Shown: positions 1 to 8,423 of the stretch, piece after piece
Layout: every line of letters starts with the position of its first letter
How positions within the stretch are numbered: the stretch's first letter is position 1
DNA from: Antarcticirhabdus aurantiaca
Lineage (GTDB): Bacteria > Pseudomonadota > Alphaproteobacteria > Rhizobiales > Rhizobiaceae
Direction: 5' to 3'
Assembly: GCF_009765365.1 (NCBI RefSeq)
Contig: NZ_VTOM01000011.1
Location: forward strand, 114,322-178,321
DNA length: 64,000 nt
Notes under the pieces: model-generated
What the model saw: the letters and a program-made list of their open reading frames with translations, nothing else
Databases searched by the model: none
Told to the model about the DNA's origin: nothing
Made by a program: the position numbers and the translations under genes

Positions 1-200
1 GCATCGATCCCGTGCGCGAGCAGGCGGTGGGGGAGGGCGTCGCCGCCCGGATCGCGGAACGGCTGGAACTCCTCAAGGCGCGCAACTTCGCCGAGGCCGA
101 CCGCGTGCGCGACGCCCTCCTGGCCGAAGGTATCCAGCTCAAGGACGGCAAGGATCCCGCGACCGGCAAGCGCGTGACCACCTGGGAGCTCAAGCGCTGA
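1..200 (+). CDS. cysS: Cysteinyl-tRNA synthetase, C-terminal fragment (cut by window edge)
   Basis: Only the last ~66 codons are present. The reading frame is open from the first complete codon and ends in TGA. The residues fit the C-terminal helical domain of class I cysteinyl-tRNA synthetase: an Ala/Arg-rich helix, then the family's [11 protein letters not shown] segment and a terminal stretch in which a gap-like 'KDG..' precedes a Trp. In CysRS this domain recognises the tRNA-Cys anticodon; the HIGH and KMSKS motifs lie outside the window. The call rests on this short tail alone, so it is good but not certain. Confidence 0.8.
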   Translation, partial: IDPVREQAVGEGVAARIAERLELLKARNFAEADRVRDALLAEGIQLKDGKDPATGKRVTTWELKR

Positions 201-392
201 CCGTCTTGTGAGCCGGTTTTCGGCGGACTAGGTTTGTCGACTTACGTTCGCCGCGGTGCCGCTGGTCGATGATCGTGCCATCGTCGCGGCGACGCCTTCC
301 ACGGTCTCCTCTTCGCCCACGCGGCGTCGAGGGGCTCACCTTCGTGCCGCACACGCCCTCGTCCCGCGCTGTCCCGGCGCCATCCTGACGGC

Positions 393-1382
393 ATGAGCAT
401 TTCACCGAACGGCATGACCGACACGTTCCGAAAGCCCTATCCACCGATCGAGCCGCTGCGTACCGGGCGCCTGGACGTCGGCGACGGGCACGTCCTCCAC
501 GTCGAAGAGTGCGGCAACCCCGAGGGGAAGCCGGTGATCTTCCTGCATGGCGGGCCCGGCAGCGGCTGCTCGCCCCAGCACCGGCGCTTGTTCGATCCGC
601 AGCGGTGGCGCATCGTCCTCTTCGACCAGCGCGGCTGCGGCCGCTCGAGCCCGCTCGGGCGCCTCGAAGCCAACGCGACCTGGCACCTCGTCGCCGACAT
701 CGACCGCATCGCCGACGAGCTGAAGCTCGATCGCTTCACGCTCTTCGGCGGCTCCTGGGGCGCGACGCTGGCGCTCGCTTACGCCCAAGCCAGACCGGAC
801 CGCGTCGAGGCGATGATCCTGCGCGGCGTCTTTTCCGGACGGCGGGCGGAACTCGACTGGTTCTACCGCGAGGGCGCGAGCCGGCTCTTTCCGGACCATT
901 GGGCGCGCTTCGCGGAGCACATCCCGCCGGAGGAGCGGCACGATCTCGTCGCCGCCTACGGCCGGCGGCTCGACGACCCGGATCGGAATGTGCGCGCCCG
1001 TGCGGCAGCGCGCTGGACCGCGTGGGAAACGGCGACGGTGATGCTGCGCGACCGCCCCTTCGCACCGTCCAGCCCTGGCGACGCGGCACCCCTGGCGAGC
1101 GAGGGGACGATCGCCTTCGCCCGGATCGAGAACCACTACTTCCGCCACGCCCTCTGGCTGGAGGAGGGGCAGCTCATCGCGGGCGCCCACCGCCTCGCGG
1201 ACGTTCGCGGCCGCATCGTCCAGGGGCGCTACGACGTCGTGACGCCGGCCGTCACCGCCTACGACCTCGCGGCGGCCTGGCCCGGCTCGGAGCTGCGGAT
1301 CGTGGAAGCGGCCGGCCACGCCTTCGCCGAGCCCGGCATCCTGCACGAACTCCTCGAAGCCACCGACGCCTTCGCCGCCTGA
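393..1382 (+). CDS. pip: Proline iminopeptidase (alpha/beta hydrolase, S33)
   Basis: 329 residues, the usual length for prolyl aminopeptidase, which removes N-terminal proline from peptides in the cytoplasm. Visible family motifs are the oxyanion-hole segment H-G-G-P-G-S-G near residue 52, F-D-Q-R-G-C-G-R-S near 78, and the nucleophile elbow G-G-S-W-G with Ser at about residue 121. The catalytic His is probably the G-H-A-F near the C-terminus. No signal peptide is visible. The first ATG is used; a second in-frame ATG lies eight codons downstream. An IS element begins about 50 bp after the stop. Single-gene unit with no visible operon partner. Confidence 0.93.
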   Translation: MSISPNGMTDTFRKPYPPIEPLRTGRLDVGDGHVLHVEECGNPEGKPVIFLHGGPGSGCSPQHRRLFDPQRWRIVLFDQRGCGRSSPLGRLEANATWHLVADIDRIADELKLDRFTLFGGSWGATLALAYAQARPDRVEAMILRGVFSGRRAELDWFYREGASRLFPDHWARFAEHIPPEERHDLVAAYGRRLDDPDRNVRARAAARWTAWETATVMLRDRPFAPSSPGDAAPLASEGTIAFARIENHYFRHALWLEEGQLIAGAHRLADVRGRIVQGRYDVVTPAVTAYDLAAAWPGSELRIVEAAGHAFAEPGILHELLEATDAFAA

Positions 1383-1429
1383 CGGTAAATTCGGCTGGCA
1401 GAACGCCAGTTGCGCCGTTTGCCGGGTCA

Positions 1430-1444
1430 GAGCCCGTTTCATAA
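1430..1444 (+). repeat. Left terminal inverted repeat of the IS5-family element
   Basis: gagcccgtttcataa; pairs with the right end with one mismatch. It lies about 80 bp upstream of the transposase start. Confidence 0.85.
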
Positions 1445-1526
1445 CGGCTGCGTTGGGGCTTGCGAGGGGTTGAGCGACGAGGATCGCGCGCGTTTCGGGA
1501 GTATCTGACGCTTCCGAGATCGCCCC

Positions 1527-2345
1527 ATGTGGACCCCCGCCGCCCGCGCGCAGCTTGCGCGTTCGCCCGATACTTACTCAACCTCGCTGACCGACGCCGA
1601 GTGGAGCGTCGTGGCGCCGTTCCTGCCTGCTCCGGCTCGGACAGGCCGTTCCCGCCGATGGCCGATGCGAACTATCATGGACGCGATCCTCTACGTGCTC
1701 AGGACGGGTGGAGCCTGGCGACACCTACCTCGCGAGTTCCTTCCTTGGCCAAGTGTGCACCGCTGGTTTGTGCGCCTAGCCCGCACCAGCGTGTTCGAGC
1801 GCCTCGCCCATGCGCTGACAATGGCCGATCGCGAGCGAGCGGGACGCGAAGCAAGCCCGACCGCTGCCGTCATCGACGCCCAGGCCGCGCGCTCGGGCGG
1901 CACAGGCGTTTCAGGGGACCGCGGCTTCGAGCCGGCCCGCCGCGTGGTCGGACGCAAGCGTCACGCCATGACCGACACGGATGGACGCGTGCTCGTGGCC
2001 ACCGTCTCGCCTGCCAACCTTCACGACAGCCACGGCGGCGTGGCGCTGCTGCGCGCCTCGCGCCGACCATGGCCCTTCCTTGTCTGCTCCTTCGCCGACC
2101 GCGCCTATGCGGGCAAGCGGGTCGCTCAGGCCACCTGCGTCAAGGTCGCCATCGTCGGGACAGCGCCGGGGCAGAAGGGCTTTGCCGTGCATCCCAGGCG
2201 ATGGGTCATCGAGCGCACCTTCGGTTGGCTCGCACGATGCCGCAGGCTTGCCCGCGACCATGAGGCGACACCCTCCTCGGCACTCGCCTTCTTCATGCTC
2301 GCCGCCGCCATGATCCTCGTCAGACGCCTCGCCAAGCACTTATGA
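1527..2345 (+). CDS. IS5-family transposase (DDE)
   Basis: 272 residues in one frame, apparently intact. The N-terminal part carries the DUF4096-like segment typical of IS5-family transposases (L-T-D-A-E-W near residue 21, D-A-I-L-Y-V-L-R-T-G-G-A-W-R near 52). The C-terminal half has DDE elements: V-I-D-A-Q near 112, F-A-D-R-A-Y near 193, and the final acidic motif in the R-R-W-V-I-E-R-T-F-G-W-L segment near 225. Many IS427-type elements make transposase by frameshifting from two frames; here the whole protein is in one frame. It catalyses cut-and-paste movement of the surrounding element. Confidence 0.9.
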   Translation: MWTPAARAQLARSPDTYSTSLTDAEWSVVAPFLPAPARTGRSRRWPMRTIMDAILYVLRTGGAWRHLPREFLPWPSVHRWFVRLARTSVFERLAHALTMADRERAGREASPTAAVIDAQAARSGGTGVSGDRGFEPARRVVGRKRHAMTDTDGRVLVATVSPANLHDSHGGVALLRASRRPWPFLVCSFADRAYAGKRVAQATCVKVAIVGTAPGQKGFAVHPRRWVIERTFGWLARCRRLARDHEATPSSALAFFMLAAAMILVRRLAKHL

Positions 2346-2354
2346 AACAGGCTC
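2340..2354 (-). repeat. Right terminal inverted repeat of the IS5-family element
   Basis: The reverse complement is gagcctgtttcataa, matching the left end at 14 of 15 bases. It overlaps the transposase stop codon. Confidence 0.85.
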
Positions 2355-2791
2355 TAACAAACCGACAGCGCGATTCGTCGCATGGACCGCGCGCGTCCGT
2401 AAGCCTCGCCGAGGATCGCGAGGCGGAAGCACGCGTTTCGGCTGGCAGTCCGCCGCCGCCTTCGCCTGCATTATTTTCAAACAGGCCGCTCGATCTGCAG
2501 CCGGTCCATGGCGGAATCGGACAGCAACAGGGTGCCTCCAAAGGGGGGCTATTTGCTGGACGCAGGTTCCGTTGCGCTTGACGTCGCGATGATCGCATCC
2601 CAGCGGCGTCGCTGACGATCGGTAAGACTTCCAGGCAGCCTCGCTAAAAGAGCTAAAAATCTAATATATTTCGAGCAAATTGAGCCTGTTAGCCCATTAA
2701 CTCTGCATTAAGACTTCGGTTGCGACGTAGAGTAATGTCAATCATATGCACTGGGGGTGAGATGAACTCGAAATCATAAAAGGGGCAACGG
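2355..2791. promoter_or_regulatory. Intergenic region ahead of the cellulose operon; AT-rich promoter zone
   Basis: No convincing gene here. The first 280 bp are ordinary GC-rich spacer; the part from about 2640 to 2780 is markedly AT-rich for this genome. A weak sigma70-like pair is possible: TTGCGA at 2720-2725 and TCATAT at 2742-2747, 16 bp apart, about 45 bp before bcsA. The position just upstream of a four-gene operon makes this the obvious control region. The IS element lies about 290 bp above the AT-rich part and may have separated older upstream elements. The exact promoter is a guess. Confidence 0.45.
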
Positions 2792-5011
2792 ATGCGTGCT
2801 TCATTTGCAGGTATACTCTGGCTGCTGAGTGCGGCAGCCTTCCTGTTTCTTATCGCGCAGCCCATCAGTACGGACGTCCAGTGGCTGACGGCCGCCACGG
2901 CGATCGGCATCGGTGTCTGCATCTACGTGCTCCGGCTTCAGGGGCCCTGGCGCTTCGTCTTTCTTGCCGTCACCTCGGTCGTCGTTCTGCGCTACGCATA
3001 TTGGCGCACGACCGCGACGCTGCCCTCGCTCGACGATCCCTTGAGCTTCGTACTCGGTATGACCCTTTACGGGGCCGAAATGTACTGCCTGCTCATGCTG
3101 GCGATGAGCCTGTTCGTCGTCGCCGATCCCATCGACCGGGCCCCCGCGCCCTTCTATCCCGACGCGGACTTGCCGAGCGTCGACGTGTTCGTCCCGTCCT
3201 ACAATGAGTCCAGCGAGATCCTGTCGCTGACGCTCTCGGCCGCCAAGGCGCTCGATTACCCCGCCGAGAAGCTCACCGTCTGGCTGCTGGACGACGGCGG
3301 CACGGATCAGAAGCGCTTGTCGCGCGATCCCAAAGTCGCGGCTGCCGCGATCCGCCGCAGCGAGGAGCTTCAGGAACTCTGCCGGGCGCTCGGCGTCTCC
3401 TATCTCACCCGTGCCGCCAACCTGCACGCCAAGGCCGGCAACCTCAACAACGGCCTCGCCAATTCCCGCGGCGAGCTGGTGGTGGTCTTCGATGCCGACC
3501 ATGCTCCGGCGCGCGAGTTCCTCCAGGAAACGGTCGGGCACTTCAAGCGCGATCCCAAGCTCTTTCTGGTCCAGACCCCGCACTTCTTCTCCAATCCGGA
3601 CCCGCTGGAGAAGAACCTCGGCACCTTCCGCTCGATGCCCTCCGAGAACGAGATGTTCTACCACACGATCCAGAAGGGCCTGGACAAGTGGAACGCGGCC
3701 TTCTTCTGCGGCTCCGCGGCGGTTCTGCGCCGCGCGGCGCTCGAGCGGGTGGGCGGCTTCTCCGGCGTCTCGATCACCGAGGATTGCGAGACCGCGCTCG
3801 ACCTCCATTCGAAGGGCTGGAACAGCCTCTACGTCGACAAGCCGATGGTTACCGGCCTGCAGCCCGACACGCTGGCTTCCTTCATCGGGCAGCGCTCGCG
3901 CTGGTGTCGCGGCATGATCCAGATCCTCCTCCTAAAGACCCCGGCCTTCCGGTCTGGCCTCACCTTCGCGCAGCGCATCTGCTACATGTCGAGCGGTATG
4001 TTCTGGTTCTTCCCGATCATGCGGATGATCTTCCTGGTCTCGCCGCTGCTGTTCATCCTCTTCGACTTCAAGATCTTCAACGCTTCGGTCGACGAGTTCG
4101 TCTCCTATACCGTGACCTACCTCGTCGTCGGCGAGCTGATGCGCAACTACTTGTACGGACGGGTCCGCTGGCCCTGGGTGTCCGACCTCTACGAATACAT
4201 CCAGTCCGTCTACCTGTTCCGTGCCATCCTGTCGGTGATCGTCAACCCGCGCCGTCCCACCTTCAACGTCACCGATAAAGGCCAGACCCTCGACCGCGAC
4301 CGCCTGTCGGAGCTCGCTTGGCCCTACTTCCTCATCTTCGGCGTCCTCGCCGTCGCGATGGGCGTCGCCGTCTACCGCTTCCAGACCGAGCCCGAGATCG
4401 GCGGCATGCTCCTCGTCGTCGGCGCCTGGAACCTCATGAACCTCATCGTCGCCGGCGCGGCCCTGGGCGTCGTGGTGGAGCGCCGCGAGCGTCGCCAGTC
4501 GCCCCGCCTCTCGACGGCGCGACGCGGCGTCCTGGTGGTGGACGGCTCGCAGCGCTTCGCGGTCGATGTCGACGACGTGTCCCTGAGCGGCGCCCGCCTC
4601 CTACCCAAGGCCGCCATGCCCGCCCTCGGACGGGCCGCCAGCCTGCGCCTCGAGGTTCTCGACGAGGATGGGCTTGAGCTGCGAGGCGCCGTGCCGGTCA
4701 GCCTCGTCGATGTCTCCGGCAGCGATACGGAGACCGTTCTCGGCATCCGTTTCGACGCCTCGCCGACCGAATACGGCGTGATCGCCGACCTCATGCTGGC
4801 CGACATGGAGCCCATTCGCCAGCAGCGGGCTCGACGTCGCCGCAGCCGCGGCATCGTCTCCGGCAGCCTCGGCTTCATCCGCTGGAGCGTGGCGCACCCG
4901 CTGAATGCCTTGCGCCACCTGGTCTTCGACCGGGACCACTCGCAGGCCCGGGACATCGAAAGCGCGGCCGCTCCCGAGCGCGCGCCCAACACAGGCGCCG
5001 TCGGCGCCTGA
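2792..5011 (+). CDS. bcsA: Cellulose synthase catalytic subunit, UDP-forming, with PilZ domain
   Basis: 739 residues. Processive GT2 inner-membrane enzyme that polymerises glucose from UDP-glucose and threads the glucan across the membrane. Visible catalytic signature: D-D-G-G at 167-170, D-A-D at 234-236, T-E-D with the catalytic base D331, and Q-x-x-R-W at 367-371. The gating-loop motif F-N-V-T-D-K-G begins at 491. Hydrophobic segments before and after the GT domain fit the 4+4 helix BcsA layout. The C-terminal PilZ domain has R-Q-S-P-R at 568-572 and D-V-S-L-S-G at 595-600, the residues that bind c-di-GMP, so activation by c-di-GMP is expected. Start ATG follows an aggggc-type ribosome site. 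First gene of the bcsA-bcsB-bcsZ operon. Confidence 0.96.
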   Translation: MRASFAGILWLLSAAAFLFLIAQPISTDVQWLTAATAIGIGVCIYVLRLQGPWRFVFLAVTSVVVLRYAYWRTTATLPSLDDPLSFVLGMTLYGAEMYCLLMLAMSLFVVADPIDRAPAPFYPDADLPSVDVFVPSYNESSEILSLTLSAAKALDYPAEKLTVWLLDDGGTDQKRLSRDPKVAAAAIRRSEELQELCRALGVSYLTRAANLHAKAGNLNNGLANSRGELVVVFDADHAPAREFLQETVGHFKRDPKLFLVQTPHFFSNPDPLEKNLGTFRSMPSENEMFYHTIQKGLDKWNAAFFCGSAAVLRRAALERVGGFSGVSITEDCETALDLHSKGWNSLYVDKPMVTGLQPDTLASFIGQRSRWCRGMIQILLLKTPAFRSGLTFAQRICYMSSGMFWFFPIMRMIFLVSPLLFILFDFKIFNASVDEFVSYTVTYLVVGELMRNYLYGRVRWPWVSDLYEYIQSVYLFRAILSVIVNPRRPTFNVTDKGQTLDRDRLSELAWPYFLIFGVLAVAMGVAVYRFQTEPEIGGMLLVVGAWNLMNLIVAGAALGVVVERRERRQSPRLSTARRGVLVVDGSQRFAVDVDDVSLSGARLLPKAAMPALGRAASLRLEVLDEDGLELRGAVPVSLVDVSGSDTETVLGIRFDASPTEYGVIADLMLADMEPIRQQRARRRRSRGIVSGSLGFIRWSVAHPLNALRHLVFDRDHSQARDIESAAAPERAPNTGAVGA

Positions 5012-5037
5012 TCGAAACGCTCGAACGGAGGGACGTC

Positions 5038-7359
5038 ATGGTCTCCAAGATGCGCATCCTGTCCGGGCTGCTCCTGTCCGGTGCCGCTCTCGCCCCCTGC
5101 CTGCCCGCCGGAGCCCAGACGGTCCCGGTGGCCCCCGCCTCGGCCTTCGCCGTCGCATCACCGTCACCGGCCGCGGCGAACGCGACGGTTGCGCCGACCC
5201 TGCGGCGCTTCGGCGACAGCCAGGCGGCGCTCACCTTCTCGGGCGAGATGGCCGACGCGAGCCTGCCCTTCTTCGTCACGGCGGAGGAAACGTCACGGCC
5301 CGCCCGCCTCGTTCTCGCCCTGACCGGCGCGGTGTCGATCGCGCCGGAAACCTCCAACATCCAGGTCTTCGTCAACGACGTCGCGGTCACCTCGACGAGG
5401 CTGGGGAGCGATGCGCGCCTCGCCGTCGACCTGCCGCCGGGCCTGCTTCAGCCCGGCTACAACGCGGTGCGCTTCGCCCTGACGCAGCACCATCGCGTCG
5501 ACTGCTCCATCAACGCCACCTACGAGCTCTGGTCGCGCATCGATCCGGCGGCGAGCGGCATCGACTTCGGGCTCGGCGTCACGCGGCTGGCGGGTCTGGG
5601 AGAGCTTCCGGCGCTCGGCCGCAACGGCGGCGAGCCGCTCCTCGTCCGCGGCATCCTGCCGCCGAACGCTGGCCCCGACGCGATCGGCACCGTCATGGAG
5701 GCCGTCCAGGCCGCCATCCTGCTCGGCGGCTTCAACGGTGCCGCGGTGGAGTTCGGCGAGGGGCCCGGCACCGGTCCCGGCCTCGATGTCGCCGTCGGAA
5801 CGCCGGCCGATCTGGCGGCCGCGGGACTGCCCGTCGTCGCGGCCAGCCCCAACACGACGGTTCCCGGCGTCGCCTTGCTTCAGCCCGCGCCGAGCGGGCG
5901 CGCCCTCCTGGCGGTGTCGAGCGCGACGGCGAGTGAGCTGTCCCGCACCGTCTCGCTCCTGGCCGCCGAGGTGTCCGAGACGAGCGCGGCCGGCACCCCC
6001 GCCGGGCTTCGCGCCCACGACGAGCAGAACGGCCACGCTCTCGGCGCCGGCCGCGCCGCTTCGCTCGCCGAACTCGGCTTCGTGTCCAAGGAATTTGCCG
6101 GCCGCTTCTTCCGCGACGAGGTCGCCTTCACCTTGCCCGCCGACTTCTATGCCGCCGACTATGCCGACGCCTCGCTGGTGCTCGATGCGGCCTATGCCGC
6201 GGGCCTCGGTTCCCAGGCCCGGCTCCTGGTGCGCGCCAACGGCCGCGAAGTCTCCTCGCTGTCGCTGAGCTCGGCCCGTGCCGGCCGGATCAGCCGCCAA
6301 GCCTTGCGCATCCCGCTCGGCGCCTTGAAGCCCGGCCGAAACATCCTGTCCTTCGAGGCGAACCTCGCCCGCGACAGTGACGCCGTCTGCGATCCCGCGG
6401 CCGAGGCGAGCCCCGCGGTGCGCTTCGCCCTGTCCGACACCTCCGTCCTGAAGATGCCGTATCTCGCGCGCATCGGGCACCTGCCCGACGTCGCCGCCTT
6501 CGCCGGCGGCGGCCAGCATCGGGGCGGCGATCGCGACGGCCTCACCGTACTCGTCCCGGGCCTCGATCCTGCGGGCCTCGGCGCCGCGGCCTCGGTGCTA
6601 TCGCGCACGGCCCTCGCGGACGGGCGTACGCACAAGGTGCGCCTCGTCTCAGCCCTGCCCGTCGGCGAGACCGGCGACGTCCTGGCCGCCGGCACCTACG
6701 CCTCGCTGCCGGTCTCCCTGACCCAGGCGGTACGCCTCGATCCGGTCGAAGGGGCCAGCGCTGCGACGCTCGGCGAGGACGCGCCTGCAGAGGGCGGCAT
6801 CCTGTCGATCGCCGCCAACGCGGCGACCGGCCCGTCCAACCTCCTCGCCGCCTTCTCCGATACGGCCGACCTGAAGGACGAGTTCCTCGCCTTCGTCGAA
6901 CCCGCGGCCCGCTCGTTCCTCGACGCCTTCGGCTGGTCCTCCGAGGTCTTCGGCGACGAGCCGGCCGGCGCCGCGGTAAAGCCCGGCGCCGACACGCTGG
7001 TGACCCTCGCTCAGGCGCCGATGGCAGGCTCCGCCTCGACCGCCTGGACGGTGATCGCCGCGCGCACCTCCGAGGAGCTGGAGCAGGGCGCTCGCAGTCT
7101 CGTCCAGCCCGATGTCTGGCCGCGCATCGAGGGCGCCGCCACGCTCCTGTCGCGCGACGGCACGGTGTCGACGGTGGCGGCGCAGGGCGAGCGCCTGTTC
7201 CAGACGCAGCCCTTCTCCATCCAGAACAGCCGCTACATCCTGGCGGGCTGGTTCTCCCGCCATACCGAGAACTATCTGTTCGTCGTCATGCTGCTCGGCC
7301 TGCTTCTCGCGGCCACGACGCGCTTCTTCCTGCGCGGTATCGGCAAGGGCGGCAAGTGA
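5038..7359 (+). CDS. bcsB: Cellulose synthase regulatory/periplasmic subunit BcsB
   Basis: 773 residues. An N-terminal Sec signal peptide ends near residue 26 (A-G-A-Q), a long periplasmic region follows, and a single C-terminal membrane anchor runs from about 747 to 766 with a short basic tail. This is the BcsB topology: two carbohydrate-binding and two flavodoxin-like modules, with the anchor helix completing the BcsA channel. The segment H-H-R-V-D-C is recognisable in the BcsB family. It begins 26 bp after bcsA and its stop overlaps the next start as GTGA, indicating a coupled operon. Identification rests on position, length and topology, plus family resemblance. Confidence 0.92.
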   Translation: MVSKMRILSGLLLSGAALAPCLPAGAQTVPVAPASAFAVASPSPAAANATVAPTLRRFGDSQAALTFSGEMADASLPFFVTAEETSRPARLVLALTGAVSIAPETSNIQVFVNDVAVTSTRLGSDARLAVDLPPGLLQPGYNAVRFALTQHHRVDCSINATYELWSRIDPAASGIDFGLGVTRLAGLGELPALGRNGGEPLLVRGILPPNAGPDAIGTVMEAVQAAILLGGFNGAAVEFGEGPGTGPGLDVAVGTPADLAAAGLPVVAASPNTTVPGVALLQPAPSGRALLAVSSATASELSRTVSLLAAEVSETSAAGTPAGLRAHDEQNGHALGAGRAASLAELGFVSKEFAGRFFRDEVAFTLPADFYAADYADASLVLDAAYAAGLGSQARLLVRANGREVSSLSLSSARAGRISRQALRIPLGALKPGRNILSFEANLARDSDAVCDPAAEASPAVRFALSDTSVLKMPYLARIGHLPDVAAFAGGGQHRGGDRDGLTVLVPGLDPAGLGAAASVLSRTALADGRTHKVRLVSALPVGETGDVLAAGTYASLPVSLTQAVRLDPVEGASAATLGEDAPAEGGILSIAANAATGPSNLLAAFSDTADLKDEFLAFVEPAARSFLDAFGWSSEVFGDEPAGAAVKPGADTLVTLAQAPMAGSASTAWTVIAARTSEELEQGARSLVQPDVWPRIEGAATLLSRDGTVSTVAAQGERLFQTQPFSIQNSRYILAGWFSRHTENYLFVVMLLGLLLAATTRFFLRGIGKGGK

Positions 7360-8423
7360 GCCGGTTCCTGCCCATGCTGACCGCGGCCGTGCTGTCCGGT
7401 GCCGCCGTCGGCAGCGCTGCTCCGGCGCCCGTTCTCCCGGGCGACTACGTCACGGGGTCCTTCGCCCTGTATCGTAGCCTGTTCATGACGAGCGACGGGC
7501 GGATCGTCGACAAGGAAAACGGCGGCATCAGCCACAGCGAGGGGCAGGGCTACGGCATGCTCATGGCCGTCGCCGCGAACGACCGCGCGGCATTCGACGA
7601 CCTGTGGGCGTGGACGAAGCGCGAGCTCTTCCTGCGCGAGGACGGTCTCGCGGCCTGGAAGTGGGACCCCAGCGCGACGCCGCACGTCGCCGACCGCAAC
7701 AATGCGACCGACGGCGACCTACTGATCGCCTGGGCGCTGCTGCGCGCCGGACATCGATGGGAGGCGCCGGATCTGCGGGACGCGGCGCTCGCGCTCGCCG
7801 ACGCCATCGCCGAGCACGCCGTCCTGCACACCGACGAGGGTGCCATGCTGCTGCCCGGCGTCGACGGCTTCGCCGAGGGACGGCCGGGCGCGCCGGTCGT
7901 CAACCTGTCCTACTGGGTCATGCCGGCCATCGCCGAATTGGCCGCTGCATCGCCGAACTTCGCGGACCTGCATCTCGAGGCGAGCGGCGCGAGGCTCGCC
8001 GCGCGCTTGGCGGAGGCCGGCTATCCGCTTGCGCCCGACTGGGCCGCCCTCGGCGGCGAAGCGATCGGACCTGCCGATGGCTTCGAGCCGCTGTCCGGCT
8101 ACAACGCGGTGCGCGTGCCCCTCTATTTCGCCTGGGCCTCGCGCGACAACGCGGCGATCGTCGCGCCTTACGCGAAGGCCTATTCGGCGCCGAAGCCGAA
8201 CGACGGACCGGCCGTCTTCCGGCTCTCGCCCGACGAGGCCGTGCCGGTCGAGCCCATGCTGGATCCCGGCTACCAGGCCCTTGTCGACGCCCTCGTCTGC
8301 AGTCTCGGCGAGCAGGCGAAGGCGCCGGCGACCGCCGCCTTCGCGCCCACCACCTACTACGCCAGCACCCTTCACATTCTCAGCCAGATGGCTCTCTCGG
8401 AAAGGTATCCGCAATGTCTCTGA
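7356..8423 (+). CDS. bcsZ: Glycoside hydrolase family 8 endoglucanase of the cellulose operon
   Basis: 355 residues starting at a GTG that overlaps the bcsB stop. A signal peptide covers about the first 22 residues, so the enzyme is periplasmic or secreted. GH8 signature: the catalytic acid is Glu62 in H-S-E-G-Q-G-Y-G-M, and N-N-A-T-D-G-D contains Asp119. In cellulose operons BcsZ/CelC trims nascent beta-1,4-glucan and is needed for proper cellulose output. The end overlaps the next gene by 10 bp, so all four genes are probably translated from one message. Confidence 0.94.
   Translation: MSRFLPMLTAAVLSGAAVGSAAPAPVLPGDYVTGSFALYRSLFMTSDGRIVDKENGGISHSEGQGYGMLMAVAANDRAAFDDLWAWTKRELFLREDGLAAWKWDPSATPHVADRNNATDGDLLIAWALLRAGHRWEAPDLRDAALALADAIAEHAVLHTDEGAMLLPGVDGFAEGRPGAPVVNLSYWVMPAIAELAAASPNFADLHLEASGARLAARLAEAGYPLAPDWAALGGEAIGPADGFEPLSGYNAVRVPLYFAWASRDNAAIVAPYAKAYSAPKPNDGPAVFRLSPDEAVPVEPMLDPGYQALVDALVCSLGEQAKAPATAAFAPTTYYASTLHILSQMALSERYPQCL

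Larger units (their letters stand above)
1430..2354 (+). mobile_element. IS5-family insertion sequence (about 925 bp)
   Basis: One transposase gene lies between terminal inverted repeats. The left end gagcccgtttcataa and the complement of the right end, gagcctgtttcataa, match at 14 of 15 positions. The right repeat contains the transposase stop codon, as in several IS5 subgroups. Flanking triplets are tca on the left and taa on the right. These fit the TNA target pattern of the IS427/IS1031 groups but are not identical, so a clean target duplication is not seen. The element sits between pip and the cellulose operon promoter. Confidence 0.88.

Noticed and set aside
402..1442. Long open frame on the minus strand opposite pip
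   Set aside because: High-GC antisense shadow; low-complexity Arg/Gly-rich product and no ribosome site, while the opposite strand has a clear hydrolase.
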